DNA of 64,000 bases from UBA8914 sp034002905 (GCA_034002905.1 JAVEZQ010000002.1:174209-238208), one strand, 5' to 3'; counted from the first letter of the stretch, positions 17,561-27,246 are shown. A program made the numbers and translations. The notes: a model not told the origin generated them from the letters alone.

Positions 17561-18829
17561 ATGACCATACTTGAACTCAAAATAGACGATATTGGCGCCC
17601 AGGGCGATGGCATTGCCCATCACGGGAATGCAACTATCTTTGTCGGGGGAACCTTAACCGGCGAGCGCGTACGCATTAACCTTGATGACTCCAAAAATGT
17701 GGTTAAACGCGCCGAACTTCTGGACGTTCTGATCGCCTCATCATGGCGTGTCACACCGCCCTGTCCGCACTTTGGCAAATGCGGCGGGTGTCGCTTTCAG
17801 CATATGAACGACGAGGCCTATTCAAACTTCAAGCTCGAGCAACTCCAGATCACTTTTGCCAAAGCTGGCCTTGACGTTCCCTGTTTCCTGCCCGCCGTCA
17901 CCACAGCAACAGCCACACGTCGACGCGCACGGATAACCGCACATCATACGGCTAAAGGCATTCTGATCGGTTTCAATGAATGGCGCAGCCATGCCATCAT
18001 CGACGTCCAAGAATGTCCCATCCTCAAATCATCGCTTGTCGACCTGATCCGCAAGCTTAGGGTTGTCCTACCCCTATGGCTAAATGTTGGACAACGGTGC
18101 GACATCCAGATGACGATTTTGCCGAGCGGTATAGATCTGGTCTTGATTGGTGGTCCAGCCCTTGGGCTTAGCCAGCGTCAGGCGTTGGCTGAAATCGCAC
18201 AAAGACTCAACATTGCGCACTTATCGTGGAAAAAACTCGACCGCTCACCGGCCGAGCCCATCGTTCATCAGTCGCCTCTCTCAATCACGTTCGGGAATAC
18301 AAGCGTCAATTTTCCTCCCGGTGGGTTCCTTCAAGCCTCGGAAACGGGTGAAGCCGCCTTGATTGAGTTTACAAAAAACGCCTATAATCCGGGAGACAAA
18401 GTACTTGATCTCTATTGCGGTTTAGGCACGTTTGGCCTTTCGATGCCCAATCCTGAAAAGGTACATTTTGTCGATCTTGACGGTCCCGCCATCGGCGCGC
18501 TTGGCCACGAGATCAAACGAAATGGCCGTTATGAAGTCAGCCTCAGAAATCTAAATGGAGATCCCTGCACCGCGGTCGAGTGCAATGACTACACTTTCGT
18601 AATTTTTGATCCCCCGCGTGGCGGCGCGCAAGCACAAGCTAAACAACTAGCCCAAAGCGATGTTCCGAGAATCGTCGCCATCAGCTGTGATCCAGAGAGT
18701 TTTGCCCGTGATGCCAAGATATTGATCGAAGGTGGGTACTGTCTGGAATCCATCCTTCCAGTAGACCAATTCCTTTGGTCCCCTCATCTGGAATGCGCTG
18801 CAAAGTTTACAAAAAAAGTGGTGGTTTAA
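17561..18829 (+). CDS. TrmA/RlmD-family uracil-5-methyltransferase with iron-sulfur cluster
   Basis: This is a SAM-dependent enzyme that forms 5-methyluridine in RNA, probably 23S rRNA. Domains in this 422-residue protein are an N-terminal TRAM-like region and a [4Fe-4S] site (CPHFGKCGGC plus a later Cys in QECPI). A Rossmann methyltransferase domain follows with VLDLYCGLGTFGL, FDPPRGG and the catalytic cysteine in ISCDPESFARD. The C-terminal block WSPHLECAAKF corresponds to the general-base region. Which of RlmC or RlmD it matches was not resolved. Since trmFO makes T54 in tRNA here, an rRNA role is favoured. Confidence 0.9.
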   Translation: MTILELKIDDIGAQGDGIAHHGNATIFVGGTLTGERVRINLDDSKNVVKRAELLDVLIASSWRVTPPCPHFGKCGGCRFQHMNDEAYSNFKLEQLQITFAKAGLDVPCFLPAVTTATATRRRARITAHHTAKGILIGFNEWRSHAIIDVQECPILKSSLVDLIRKLRVVLPLWLNVGQRCDIQMTILPSGIDLVLIGGPALGLSQRQALAEIAQRLNIAHLSWKKLDRSPAEPIVHQSPLSITFGNTSVNFPPGGFLQASETGEAALIEFTKNAYNPGDKVLDLYCGLGTFGLSMPNPEKVHFVDLDGPAIGALGHEIKRNGRYEVSLRNLNGDPCTAVECNDYTFVIFDPPRGGAQAQAKQLAQSDVPRIVAISCDPESFARDAKILIEGGYCLESILPVDQFLWSPHLECAAKFTKKVVV

Positions 18830-19326
18830 TCTTGCTTCTTCAGCGCAAGCGGCTTGATAAATTGCGGCTCGATATCCCACGGGAAATAAATCCATGTGTC
18901 TTGGCTGACCTCCGTCACAAACGTGTCAACCAGTGGCCGCCCCATCGGCTTGGCATAGATCGTCGCAAAATGCGCTTTTGGTATCATTTGACGCAAAAGT
19001 TTGAGCGTTCGCCCCGTATCGGCCAAATCATCAATAACCAGCCAGCCTGCGCCATCACCTATGTTCGCAGCCTCTTTTATTACGTGAATGTCATCTGACC
19101 TATTAGGTGTCGAATCATCAAAGTCATACCCCACAACAGATACGGTTTCGATTACCCTTACCTCTAACTCTCGCGCAACAATCGCCGCAGGAACAAGGCC
19201 GCCACGTGTAATCGCAACGATACCCTTCCAAGGCCCCTGATCCAGCAAGCGCCAAGCCAAGGCCTTTCCATTTCGATGCAACTCGTCCCAACTGACAGGA
19301 AAAAATTTCTCATAGGGATTATTCAT
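18826..19326 (-). CDS. gpt: Xanthine(-guanine) phosphoribosyltransferase
   Basis: Gpt salvages xanthine and guanine to nucleotides at the inner face of the membrane. The 166 residues show VAITRGGLVPAAIVARELE and the PRPP-binding loop VIDDLADTGRTL, then YAKPMGRPLVDTF and YFPWDIEP, which are typical of Gpt. The stop overlaps the convergent methyltransferase stop by four bases. Confidence 0.94.
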   Translation of the reverse strand: MNNPYEKFFPVSWDELHRNGKALAWRLLDQGPWKGIVAITRGGLVPAAIVARELEVRVIETVSVVGYDFDDSTPNRSDDIHVIKEAANIGDGAGWLVIDDLADTGRTLKLLRQMIPKAHFATIYAKPMGRPLVDTFVTEVSQDTWIYFPWDIEPQFIKPLALKKQD

Positions 19327-19353
19327 GGAACAACTCTCATTCGACTCAAATTA

Positions 19354-19812
19354 TTAGGCTTCTACCTCTTTTTTCTTGAGCCGGATCGTGACATCAACCC
19401 TCGACACAAGGCGGCCATCTGGAGCAGAAGGTAAACATTCCGTCTGGATAGAATCAAGTGGAATATCCGTTAACTTTCCTGTTTCTTCGTCATAAAAATG
19501 ATAGTGAGCGCTCACATTGGTATCAAAATAACTTCGCGCCTGATCAACATTAACTTCGTTGAGAAGGCCACATTTTGTGAATTGATGGAGCGTGTTATAA
19601 ACCGTGGCCAATGATACGCGCTCACGGCGCCTGCGCACCATCGCGAGCACATCCTCAGCCGTAACATGCTTATGCATGCCATCGAACAACAGCGTCGCGA
19701 GGACGAGCCTCTGCCGCGTTGGCCTGATACCCCTTTCGATCAGCAACGCCGGGACATGATCCTTTTCGGCCTTTTTCTTGTTATATGTTGCAATCATGAG
19801 CATATTATCCAC
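19354..19812 (-). CDS. irr: Irr-type Fur-family iron response regulator
   Basis: Irr is the alphaproteobacterial Fur relative that controls iron and heme genes through heme status. The 152 residues match Irr closely (ERGIRPTRQRLVLATLLF, VSLATVYNTLHQFTKCGLLNEV, YFDTNVSAHYHFYDEETG, DIPLDSI, VTIRLKKK). Irr proteins usually have a His-rich HHH motif for heme; here it reads HYH. The N-terminal heme-regulatory Cys-Pro motif of Bradyrhizobium Irr is absent, as in most other Irr proteins. The start may be the GTG at 19812 or the ATG at 19803. It is divergent from djlA. Confidence 0.9.
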   Translation of the reverse strand: MDNMLMIATYNKKKAEKDHVPALLIERGIRPTRQRLVLATLLFDGMHKHVTAEDVLAMVRRRRERVSLATVYNTLHQFTKCGLLNEVNVDQARSYFDTNVSAHYHFYDEETGKLTDIPLDSIQTECLPSAPDGRLVSRVDVTIRLKKKEVEA

Positions 19813-19856
19813 TAATATCCCAAAAAAGGGAAGCCCAGAGTCGCGTAACGGTATAT

Positions 19857-20654
19857 ATGGATCGTATAATCGGAAAATTAACTGGCTTTGCCCTCGGTCT
19901 CGTCATGGGGGGGCTGAAGGGAGGACTTTTTGGTCTTGCCCTCGGTCATATCCATGACCGTACCCTTTTTAAGAAAACAGAAAAACCCCACCAGCAATCC
20001 TATAATTTTTTCCCTGACTTTCAAATTGATGAGCAGTATCGGGCTGTATTCTCGATCGGTGTTATTGTCCTTGGTGCAAAACTGGCGAAAATCGACGGCA
20101 CCATTTCACGTCAAGAAGTCATGGCTTTCCGCTACGCCTTCCGGACAGATCCGCCATTGTTAAGAAGAGTAGGACAATTGTTTGATGAAGCACGCAAATC
20201 TTCCGACGGATATGAACCCTACGCGGCGAGGTTAGCCCAAACATTTATTAACAAGAAAAATGTCTTAGAAGATATTCTTTCTGGTCTCTTTTTTATAGCC
20301 AAGGCTGATAACCCACACCTGACCCGCGAAGAAATGCTGTTCCTTCGTCGGGTCGCTGTCATCTTCGGTTTCGCGGAAGATACTTTTATACAGGTCGCTG
20401 CCCGCGTTGGCGTCTATTTGACAAGCATCCCCCCCGAACCCAGAAAAGATACAGCGTATGATGTTCTTGGCCTACCCACTACGGCCTCCGACGACGTTAT
20501 CAAACGCACCTATCGGGCCTTGATCCGTAAATATCACCCCGATAAGCTGCTCGCCGCCGGTTTGCCCGCGAGCAGTGTGAATGAAGCCACCGAACGCGTC
20601 AAAAGCATCAATGCGGCCTATGCCGAAATCTGTAAAAAGCGGGATATCAAATGA
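19857..20654 (+). CDS. djlA: DjlA-like J-domain co-chaperone
   Basis: This is a membrane-anchored partner of DnaK. The 265 residues have an N-terminal glycine-rich hydrophobic segment (FALGLVMGGLKGGLFGLALG), a central TerB-like helical domain (about 60-190), and a C-terminal J-domain with intact HPD in IRKYHPDKL. DjlA has exactly this order. The stop overlaps the start of the amidase by four bases (ATGA), so the pair is translationally coupled, a conserved arrangement in alphaproteobacteria. Confidence 0.88.
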   Translation: MDRIIGKLTGFALGLVMGGLKGGLFGLALGHIHDRTLFKKTEKPHQQSYNFFPDFQIDEQYRAVFSIGVIVLGAKLAKIDGTISRQEVMAFRYAFRTDPPLLRRVGQLFDEARKSSDGYEPYAARLAQTFINKKNVLEDILSGLFFIAKADNPHLTREEMLFLRRVAVIFGFAEDTFIQVAARVGVYLTSIPPEPRKDTAYDVLGLPTTASDDVIKRTYRALIRKYHPDKLLAAGLPASSVNEATERVKSINAAYAEICKKRDIK

Positions 20655-21376
20655 TTGAGGCCCCCTCACCTAACCATAACGAGCGAAAAAGTACGATCCG
20701 ATATGTCGTCTTGCATTACACCGACATGGTCGACACGCCTACTGCGCTGAAGCGGCTTTGCGACCCGCTTGCAGAGGTAAGCTGTCACTACCTGATTTCC
20801 CGGCAGGGTGAAATCTACAGGTTGGTTGATGAAAGCCAACGCGCCTGGCACGCAGGCATCAGTTACTGGAAAGGCGAGCAGGATATCAACAGCTCCTCCA
20901 TCGGGATCGAACTTGAAAATCCGGGTCATACAAACGGATATATTCCTTTCACACCGGAACAAATCGGGTCGCTGATCGCACTCCTGAAAGACATTATGGC
21001 ACGCCACACGATGCCTCCCGAAAATCTTCTGGCTCATAGCGATATTGCCCCAGACCGCAAGATCGATCCCGGCATCTATTTCCCGTGGAAAAACCTAGCC
21101 ACTGAGGAGATAGGCTATTGGCCTGAGGCAACTGCAGGAACGACGGCACTAAGCGAGAACGAGATTCAACAGGCGCTTACCATTATCGGCTACAACCCAG
21201 CAACGACGCAAGCAAGCCTAGCCGCCTTTCAACGCCGCTTTGCACCAGAAGAGCTTGACCAGCCTCCCGGTCCCCTCACCTGTAGCCGTCTTAAGGCCTA
21301 TGCTGACCATTGTGGCACATCTTCACCACGCGCCAACATTATGGACAAAGGTGAAAATGCTTTAACAACAGACTGA
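20651..21376 (+). CDS. N-acetylmuramoyl-L-alanine amidase, AmpD/AmiD type
   Basis: This amidase cleaves the MurNAc-peptide bond of muropeptides. The 241 residues have an Amidase_2 domain with zinc ligands visible as His in VLHYTDM and His plus Asp in AHSDIAPDRKIDPG. A C-terminal peptidoglycan-binding-like region follows (ALTIIGYNP, LAAFQRRFAP). No signal peptide is seen, which favours a cytoplasmic recycling role together with AnmK. The last 79 bases overlap the 3' end of rppH on the other strand, so both C termini are encoded by the same DNA. Confidence 0.88.
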   Translation: MIEAPSPNHNERKSTIRYVVLHYTDMVDTPTALKRLCDPLAEVSCHYLISRQGEIYRLVDESQRAWHAGISYWKGEQDINSSSIGIELENPGHTNGYIPFTPEQIGSLIALLKDIMARHTMPPENLLAHSDIAPDRKIDPGIYFPWKNLATEEIGYWPEATAGTTALSENEIQQALTIIGYNPATTQASLAAFQRRFAPEELDQPPGPLTCSRLKAYADHCGTSSPRANIMDKGENALTTD

Positions 21377-21840
21377 TAAACACCTCTTTTAAAGTCAACT
21401 ATAAGCGGCGTAACTTCCTCGATTGGAAGCCATTCCCAGTTCACAAATTCTGGCAACTCTGCCTCAAACTTGCCTGACAAATCTATGTCGGAGTCTGAAC
21501 CCGTGTAAAGAAGGGCAAACCATGTCTGCTCTTGCCCACGGTACTTACCGTGAAAGACACCGTTTTTGTACTGAAGATAATCTGGAAATTCGTAGCGCAA
21601 CTTCTCAGGATGCTTGGCGATCAAAACAGCCTGATCGGTACCTATCTCTTCCTTCAATTCACGAAAAACGGCAACTGAAGGGTCTTCGCCCACCTGAATG
21701 CCACCCTGTGGCATCTGCCAAGCCCCGCGTCTATCTCTTCGTTCGGCACAAAAGACAAGACCTTTGGGATTAAAAACACACATCCCGACACTATTACGGT
21801 AAGGAAGTCCACTTCCCAAATCTGTTACCTGTGTTGGCAT
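21298..21840 (-). CDS. rppH: RNA pyrophosphohydrolase (Nudix)
   Basis: RppH removes pyrophosphate from mRNA 5' ends and starts RNase E decay. The 180 residues carry the Nudix box GGIQVGEDPSVAVFRELKEE, preceded by the RppH-typical RRGAWQMPQ. The start at 21840 follows GGAGGGG at good spacing and the family start YRNSVGMCVFN comes soon after. The C-terminal 26 codons overlap the amidase gene tail to tail. It is the last gene of the envC - ctpA - deacetylase - rppH run. Confidence 0.94.
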   Translation of the reverse strand: MPTQVTDLGSGLPYRNSVGMCVFNPKGLVFCAERRDRRGAWQMPQGGIQVGEDPSVAVFRELKEEIGTDQAVLIAKHPEKLRYEFPDYLQYKNGVFHGKYRGQEQTWFALLYTGSDSDIDLSGKFEAELPEFVNWEWLPIEEVTPLIVDFKRGVYQSVVKAFSPLSIMLARGEDVPQWSA

Positions 21841-21858
21841 CGTTGTCCCCTCCACTTG

Positions 21859-23007
21859 CTACTGAACCACAGCCGAAACAGGAGCCAATACAATCCCACG
21901 CTGCGCGAGGCCTTTACTCCACAATTCCAATCGATCCACCGTTACCGGAAGGGGGGATGCATAAGCCACAGCACTTCCCTGTACCCTCGCCGTCTGTTCC
22001 ACAGCAGCAAGAGCCTCATCGATCTCCTCTGCAACAGGCACGCGATCAATCGTAATCGAGCTAACAGCAAAAGGGAGGCTGATCTGCTGTGCTGCCGCCC
22101 CCATCGTCGTGCGGGGCGTCACATTGGCATCGAGAACCAGAAGACCGCGTCGCCGTAACTCCTCTAAAACCGGTGTCAACTTGTCAATATCCGCCGAAAA
22201 ACGAGATCCAGAAGCCGTTGTGACACCAACGTAGCCCCATCCAACCGACAGAAACCGCTGGAGCCGCTCGATATTGTCGCTATTTGGCAGAGAGGTTAAA
22301 AGAGATTGAGGCCCCGGATCACTTTGAGGATAGTCAAAAGGCTCCATAGGCAAAGACAACAATGTTTCATGCCCCTCGCTGCGTGCCCGTTCAAGCCAAG
22401 CGTCAATGGAACCGCCTTGCGCATCAAAAGCCAAGGTCACACCCGCTGGCAAACGACGAATAGCTGCATCCGTCGCGATACGTGAAAGCCCCATGTCGCC
22501 AACGACAATGGCAACGCGGGGCCGGGGGTCGCGGAAATCAAAGGGACGCGCATAAGCTTGCCACGGCTTATGTCCATCTGGACTAATCGTGGGTAATCGA
22601 CCTATTGTCGTTTCCTGTGTCAATAGAGGGTCTATTTTGGGAGACATACGTTTGGCGGGTTCGTCCGAGTCATTAATAGACGCGGCTTCTTTCTGATCTG
22701 GGGTCTGCGGCGCAGACGGTGTAAATTTCACCCCCTTCGAACTTAGCTGGAGGCCAGCCAATCGTTCTTTCAATTCTTGCAAAGCATCCCCTGTTTCGGA
22801 TGATACGCTCAATTCAACGGCGGAACTCTTTTCCGTTTTACCCGTTTCATTACCGCCAGAAAGGGCCATAACAACAAGCAAGAGAATGGGCAGGAAGACA
22901 CCCAGTTTTAAAAGTCGCGGATACCTTGCCAAAGGCGTAGGCGTCCTGTCCGCCAAAGCATCATGAAAAGTAGGCTTTGTCGACACTGTTACCGCGACAT
23001 CACTCAC
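21859..23007 (-). CDS. Divergent polysaccharide deacetylase family protein (YibQ-like)
   Basis: This periplasmic protein is anchored by one N-terminal helix (about residues 30-48). A low-complexity linker leads to a divergent polysaccharide-deacetylase fold (RPRVAIVVGDMGLSRIATDAAI, LPAGVTLAFDAQGG, GHETLLSLPMEP, LVLDANVTPRTT). The family sits beside envC and ctpA in many alphaproteobacteria and is thought to act in envelope maintenance. Its catalytic activity is unproven. The 382-residue frame overlaps the ctpA stop by eight bases. Confidence 0.87.
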   Translation of the reverse strand: MSDVAVTVSTKPTFHDALADRTPTPLARYPRLLKLGVFLPILLLVVMALSGGNETGKTEKSSAVELSVSSETGDALQELKERLAGLQLSSKGVKFTPSAPQTPDQKEAASINDSDEPAKRMSPKIDPLLTQETTIGRLPTISPDGHKPWQAYARPFDFRDPRPRVAIVVGDMGLSRIATDAAIRRLPAGVTLAFDAQGGSIDAWLERARSEGHETLLSLPMEPFDYPQSDPGPQSLLTSLPNSDNIERLQRFLSVGWGYVGVTTASGSRFSADIDKLTPVLEELRRRGLLVLDANVTPRTTMGAAAQQISLPFAVSSITIDRVPVAEEIDEALAAVEQTARVQGSAVAYASPLPVTVDRLELWSKGLAQRGIVLAPVSAVVQ

Positions 23008-24439
23008 TTTGTTCCCCTATCTTGGTAAGAGGCTCATGCTTGGCGTATAAATGAATTCCACGAATGATATCCAAAGCCCGTTCCAATTGATAGTCCACCG
23101 GCTTTTCTTCACCATCCTTTTTAGTAGAATCCGTACCTTCATCAGAAGACGAAATCTTGTCCTTGGCTCTCTTGTCTTTCTTTTTAACCGTATCATTCGC
23201 TAGAGCACCGCGAAGGTCAGCCTCACGAATTCCTTTGTCAGAGTCGATCTTCTCGACCTTCGCGGGCTGAACAATAATGTCTGGCTCAATACCACTTTGC
23301 TGAATGGACCGCCCTGACGGGGTGTAATATCGCGCCGTCGTAAGACGCATCGCCCCCGTGTTCCCTAAAGGAATAATTGTCTGGACAGATCCCTTTCCAA
23401 AGCTCTTTGTCCCAAGAAGAATGGCTCGGTGGTAGTCCTGTAACGCGCCTGCCACAATTTCTGATGCCGAAGCTGAACCGCCATTAATAAGCGTAACAAT
23501 AGGCAATCCCTTGGTCTTGTCACCTCCGCGAGACAGATAGGACTGGTTGTCCTCTTTATGTCGGCTGCGAGTGGAAACAACTTCCTTTCCAGCATCGATA
23601 AAACTGCTGGAAACGGAAACAGCCTGATCCAACAAACCGCCGGGGTTGTTACGTAAATCCAGAACATATCCCGAAAGATTGTTCCCCATCTTTTTACCAA
23701 TCTCAGACAGCGCCTTGTCTAAATCAGGCTGTGTTTGCTCATTAAACGTCTTGATCCGAATATAAGCAACGTCATCCTTCTGCTCCCATCGGACGGCATG
23801 AACCTGAATAATGTCACGTGTCAATGTTACGTCGAATGGCTGGCCCGTGATCCCACCGCGACGCACGGTAAGAATAATCTTTGTCCCCGGCGTGCCACGC
23901 ATTTTGTCCACGGCCTCCCCGAGGGTCAGCTCGGTCACAGGCTTGGAATCAAGGTGAGTAATCAAATCATTAGGTTGGATTCCGGCACGCGCCGCTGGCG
24001 TATCATCGATTGGTGAGATAACCTTGATCAGATTATCCTCCATTGTGACCTCGATCCCCAAACCACCAAAGCGCCCTTTTGTTTGGGTCTGCATGTCCTC
24101 GTAATTCTTTTTATTCATGTAACCAGAATGCGGATCCAACGCGACTAGCATGCCGTTTATAGCATTCTCAACAAGCTTTTCGTCCGTAACATCATCAACA
24201 TAATCCGCACGTGTGCGTTCCAAAACATCGGCAAAGAGCGTCAAATACTTATAGGTATCATTTTCCGTGTTCTCTGCCCGCTTCTCAACATTATCCTGAA
24301 CATCTGTTTTGGCATAAGCGCATGAAAAAGGGGCAACAACAACACAGGCAACCACCGTCAAAACAACGGCAAGCCGAACTTGAGACATAGACATGCAAAG
24401 GACTCCAAATCGAATCAAAAAACGCTTACCAGACATCAC
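23000..24439 (-). CDS. ctpA: Carboxyl-terminal processing protease, S41 family
   Basis: This is a periplasmic serine protease that trims C termini of envelope proteins and, in relatives, controls murein hydrolases. The 479 residues begin with a signal peptide; the exact start is open because MSMSQVRL at residue 16 could also begin it. A PDZ domain follows (FGGLGIEVTMEDNLIKVISP, GIQPNDLI), then the catalytic region with Ser in GGSASASEI and Lys in TKSFGKGSVQ. A Lys/Asp-rich low-complexity stretch lies near the end. It overlaps the next gene by eight bases. Confidence 0.94.
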   Translation of the reverse strand: MMSGKRFLIRFGVLCMSMSQVRLAVVLTVVACVVVAPFSCAYAKTDVQDNVEKRAENTENDTYKYLTLFADVLERTRADYVDDVTDEKLVENAINGMLVALDPHSGYMNKKNYEDMQTQTKGRFGGLGIEVTMEDNLIKVISPIDDTPAARAGIQPNDLITHLDSKPVTELTLGEAVDKMRGTPGTKIILTVRRGGITGQPFDVTLTRDIIQVHAVRWEQKDDVAYIRIKTFNEQTQPDLDKALSEIGKKMGNNLSGYVLDLRNNPGGLLDQAVSVSSSFIDAGKEVVSTRSRHKEDNQSYLSRGGDKTKGLPIVTLINGGSASASEIVAGALQDYHRAILLGTKSFGKGSVQTIIPLGNTGAMRLTTARYYTPSGRSIQQSGIEPDIIVQPAKVEKIDSDKGIREADLRGALANDTVKKKDKRAKDKISSSDEGTDSTKKDGEEKPVDYQLERALDIIRGIHLYAKHEPLTKIGEQSE

Positions 24440-24478
24440 ACTTTAAGGTGTGTCCGCTTAATCCGCAAGGTTCAGGTA

Positions 24479-25630
24479 TCAGGATAGCTTCTGCGGGTTT
24501 ATTGGCGTTGTTCCCTTCCTCCATTCGAAATAAATCTCTGGTTTGACGCCTTCACTTGGCTCCGCCAGAACCCCCAAGGGCTCGCCAGCCCCCACCTGCT
24601 GCGCCATCTCTGCATCGATACGCGAAAAACCGGATAGAAAAGTGTGATATCCGCCAGCATGTTGAAGAATAACAATTTTGCCATAGCCACGAAAAGGACC
24701 GACAAAAACAACCCGCCCAGACCGCGGTGCAACGACGGGTGCACCATAATCCCCTTTCAAAAGCATGCCTTCACTCACCACACCAAAATCATCCTTTTGG
24801 CCATATCCACGGACAATCTGGCCCGAAACAGGCATACGCAATCCGCTATTGAGTTCGGCCTCCGGCTCCTTACCGGCTTTGGGAGCCCCCTCGACAGTCT
24901 TGCGCCATGACGGGCGACTGACCTTCTCCATCAAGTCCTTTAGATCTTGCGCCTCGTTTGTGAGCGCTTGAAGCTGTACAGAAATTGCATCTTTTTCTGC
25001 CTGTGTCTTGCTCAGCATCCCCTGCCGAACCTTCACGAGCTGGTCAAGATTATGCCTTTGCCACAAAAGATTCTGACGAGCCGCAACGACTAGTCGCTTT
25101 TGTTCACTCATTTGTTCTTGAAGGGTGCGATACGCCTCTATTTCATTAACGACAGCCGACGTCTGGGAACGGACGTGAGGCAACAAGGATCGCAACAATA
25201 TGGTTCGATGAATATGGTCGTCCGTTGACTCTTCGTGCAAGAGAAGAAGTCCGGGGGGGCGACGGCTCAGTTGAAGCAACATCCCCGTCATATGGGAAAG
25301 TCGTTCCTGCGAGGCATGAAGCTCTATCGCCCGCGAGGCTGTTTCTTTTTCAAGCATCGCAAGCCGAGATTCCAGTTTATTTTGTTCGTCTTGCTTGCCT
25401 TGCAACGCGCGCGTCGCTTCGATCAGATTCGATCGGAGGGAAGAAATCTCCTGAGAAACAGCCTTGGCTTTGCTGTCAAGATTGGCGGCTTTCTCCCTTC
25501 TCTCCTTCATTTCCTTTTCAACACGCGCAATATCAGCCTGCGTTTGAGCCATCGCTGGCGAAAAAACCACAGATACGCCCAGACAGAAAGCGATGATAAA
25601 GCCTATTATGCGACAACGACTAGAGGGCAA
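24479..25630 (-). CDS. envC: EnvC-like murein hydrolase activator with degenerate LytM domain
   Basis: EnvC-type proteins activate the amidases that split septal peptidoglycan. The 383 residues have a signal peptide (cleavage near AMAQ) and a long coiled coil (about residues 30-250). The C-terminal M23/LytM domain (KGDYGAPVVAPRSGRVVFVG, VILQHAGGYHTFLSG) lacks a full zinc site: the first His/Asp pair is missing, as in known EnvC activators. The 5' end overlaps the gpmI stop by 11 bases. Confidence 0.91.
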   Translation of the reverse strand: MPSSRCRIIGFIIAFCLGVSVVFSPAMAQTQADIARVEKEMKERREKAANLDSKAKAVSQEISSLRSNLIEATRALQGKQDEQNKLESRLAMLEKETASRAIELHASQERLSHMTGMLLQLSRRPPGLLLLHEESTDDHIHRTILLRSLLPHVRSQTSAVVNEIEAYRTLQEQMSEQKRLVVAARQNLLWQRHNLDQLVKVRQGMLSKTQAEKDAISVQLQALTNEAQDLKDLMEKVSRPSWRKTVEGAPKAGKEPEAELNSGLRMPVSGQIVRGYGQKDDFGVVSEGMLLKGDYGAPVVAPRSGRVVFVGPFRGYGKIVILQHAGGYHTFLSGFSRIDAEMAQQVGAGEPLGVLAEPSEGVKPEIYFEWRKGTTPINPQKLS

Positions 25631-27155
25631 TCAGGCTCTCCCCGGTCATTTCGGAGGGTTGATCAAGGCCAAGCATCTTAAGTAAAGTAGGAGCAACATC
25701 TGCCAGTCGTCCACTCCGCACAGCGCCTGAGAACGAGGGATGAACTATCACGACAGGCACCTTGGATAAAGTATGAGCCGTATGGGGCCCGCCTGTTACC
25801 GCATCCGTCATCATTTCACAGTTGCCATGATCAGCCGTGATCAAGGCCGCCCCGCCAACATCCTGTACCGCCTTCAAAAGGCGTCCCAAACAGGTATCAA
25901 CCGTTTGAACTGCCCAAATGGCAGCCTTAAGAGAGCCCGTATGCCCGACCATATCCGGGTTTGCATAATTGATGATGATTAAGGAATATGTCCCGGAGCG
26001 AATGGCTTCCACAACTTTATCTGTAACCTCAATCGCTGACATTTCCGGCTTGAGATCATAAGTTGCCACTTTGGGCGACGGTATCAGGATACGATCCTCT
26101 CCGTCATAAGGCTCTTCTCTCCCCCCATTAAAGAAGAAAGTCACGTGCGGATACTTCTCGGTTTCAGCAATACGCAACTGATTGAGCCCAGCAGCCGCGA
26201 CAAGTGATCCAAGATTGTTGGCTATCTCCTTTGGCGGGAACATCGTTTTCATTTTCTGATTTAGCTCAGAAGAATACTCAACCATGCCCAGCGCTGTCGC
26301 AAAACGAATAACCTTGTGGCGTACAAATCCGCTGAAATCCGGCATCAGAAGCGCCGAAAGTATTTCCCTTGCGCGGTCCGCACGAAAATTGGCAAACAAA
26401 ATACCATCGCCATCATTCATGCCACTATAGCTGCCACAAACAATAGGTAGAACAAACTCATCATAGACTCCATCGACATAACTTGCCTCAATCGCGCGAA
26501 CGGGCTCGGTTACGCGGGCCCCATCGCCAAGCACAAGAAGATTGTACGCTTTTTGAACCCGCTCCCATCTTTTATCGCGATCCATGGCATAATAGCGACC
26601 ACAGAGGGACGCAAGCATGGAGTTCTTGATGGATTTCAGCTCACGATCCATTTCGCCGATATATTCGATAGCGCTTTGCGGGGCCACGTCACGACCATCC
26701 AAAAAGGCATGGACAAACACACGAACTCCCGCACTTGCCACCATATCAGCAAGTGCCAGAATGTGACGCATATGAGCATGGACACCGCCAGGCGATGCCA
26801 ACCCCATCAAGTGACAAGCGCCACCGCTTGTAATGAGTTTTTCAATAAAAGCAAGTAAGGCCGGATTACGCCCCAACTCCCCCGCAGCCAGCGACCGGTC
26901 AATCATGGGAAGATCCTGATAAACCACACGACCTGCCCCGAGATTCATATGGCCAACCTCGGAATTGCCCATCTGACCGGGTGGAAGGCCAACATCCTCG
27001 CCACTAGCCTCAAGCAAGGCATGGGGATAAGTTGCCCAAAGCTTGCGCCAGACAGGTATGTCGGCCTTGGTTGTTGCGTTGTCCGGGGCTTCTTCACGAT
27101 AACCAAATCCATCCAAAACACACAAGACAACCGGTTTGGGGGGCATATCACTCAT
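25620..27155 (-). CDS. gpmI: 2,3-bisphosphoglycerate-independent phosphoglycerate mutase
   Basis: GpmI interconverts 3- and 2-phosphoglycerate in glycolysis, using manganese and a serine intermediate. The 511 residues show VLCVLDGFGYRE, PPGQMGNSEVGHMNLGAGRVVYQ (catalytic Ser in MGNSEVGH), HAFLDGRDVAP, NFRADRAREI and ITADHGNCE plus GPHTAHT for metal binding. Three tandem possible starts (GTG, ATG, ATG) exist; the third, at 27155, has the best spacing from GGAG. Confidence 0.96.
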   Translation of the reverse strand: MSDMPPKPVVLCVLDGFGYREEAPDNATTKADIPVWRKLWATYPHALLEASGEDVGLPPGQMGNSEVGHMNLGAGRVVYQDLPMIDRSLAAGELGRNPALLAFIEKLITSGGACHLMGLASPGGVHAHMRHILALADMVASAGVRVFVHAFLDGRDVAPQSAIEYIGEMDRELKSIKNSMLASLCGRYYAMDRDKRWERVQKAYNLLVLGDGARVTEPVRAIEASYVDGVYDEFVLPIVCGSYSGMNDGDGILFANFRADRAREILSALLMPDFSGFVRHKVIRFATALGMVEYSSELNQKMKTMFPPKEIANNLGSLVAAAGLNQLRIAETEKYPHVTFFFNGGREEPYDGEDRILIPSPKVATYDLKPEMSAIEVTDKVVEAIRSGTYSLIIINYANPDMVGHTGSLKAAIWAVQTVDTCLGRLLKAVQDVGGAALITADHGNCEMMTDAVTGGPHTAHTLSKVPVVIVHPSFSGAVRSGRLADVAPTLLKMLGLDQPSEMTGESLIAL

Positions 27156-27246
27156 CATCACTCCATTGGCTTGAATGGCAAAGAGAATCTAATGTTTTTC
27201 AAAGCAATTGCCAATAGTATTCGGGAGCCACATCTTCATAATTCGA

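Noticed and set aside
24479..25630. EnvC-like protein as an active M23 endopeptidase
   Set aside because: The first His and Asp zinc ligands are absent, as in known EnvC activators, so a catalytic call is not supported.
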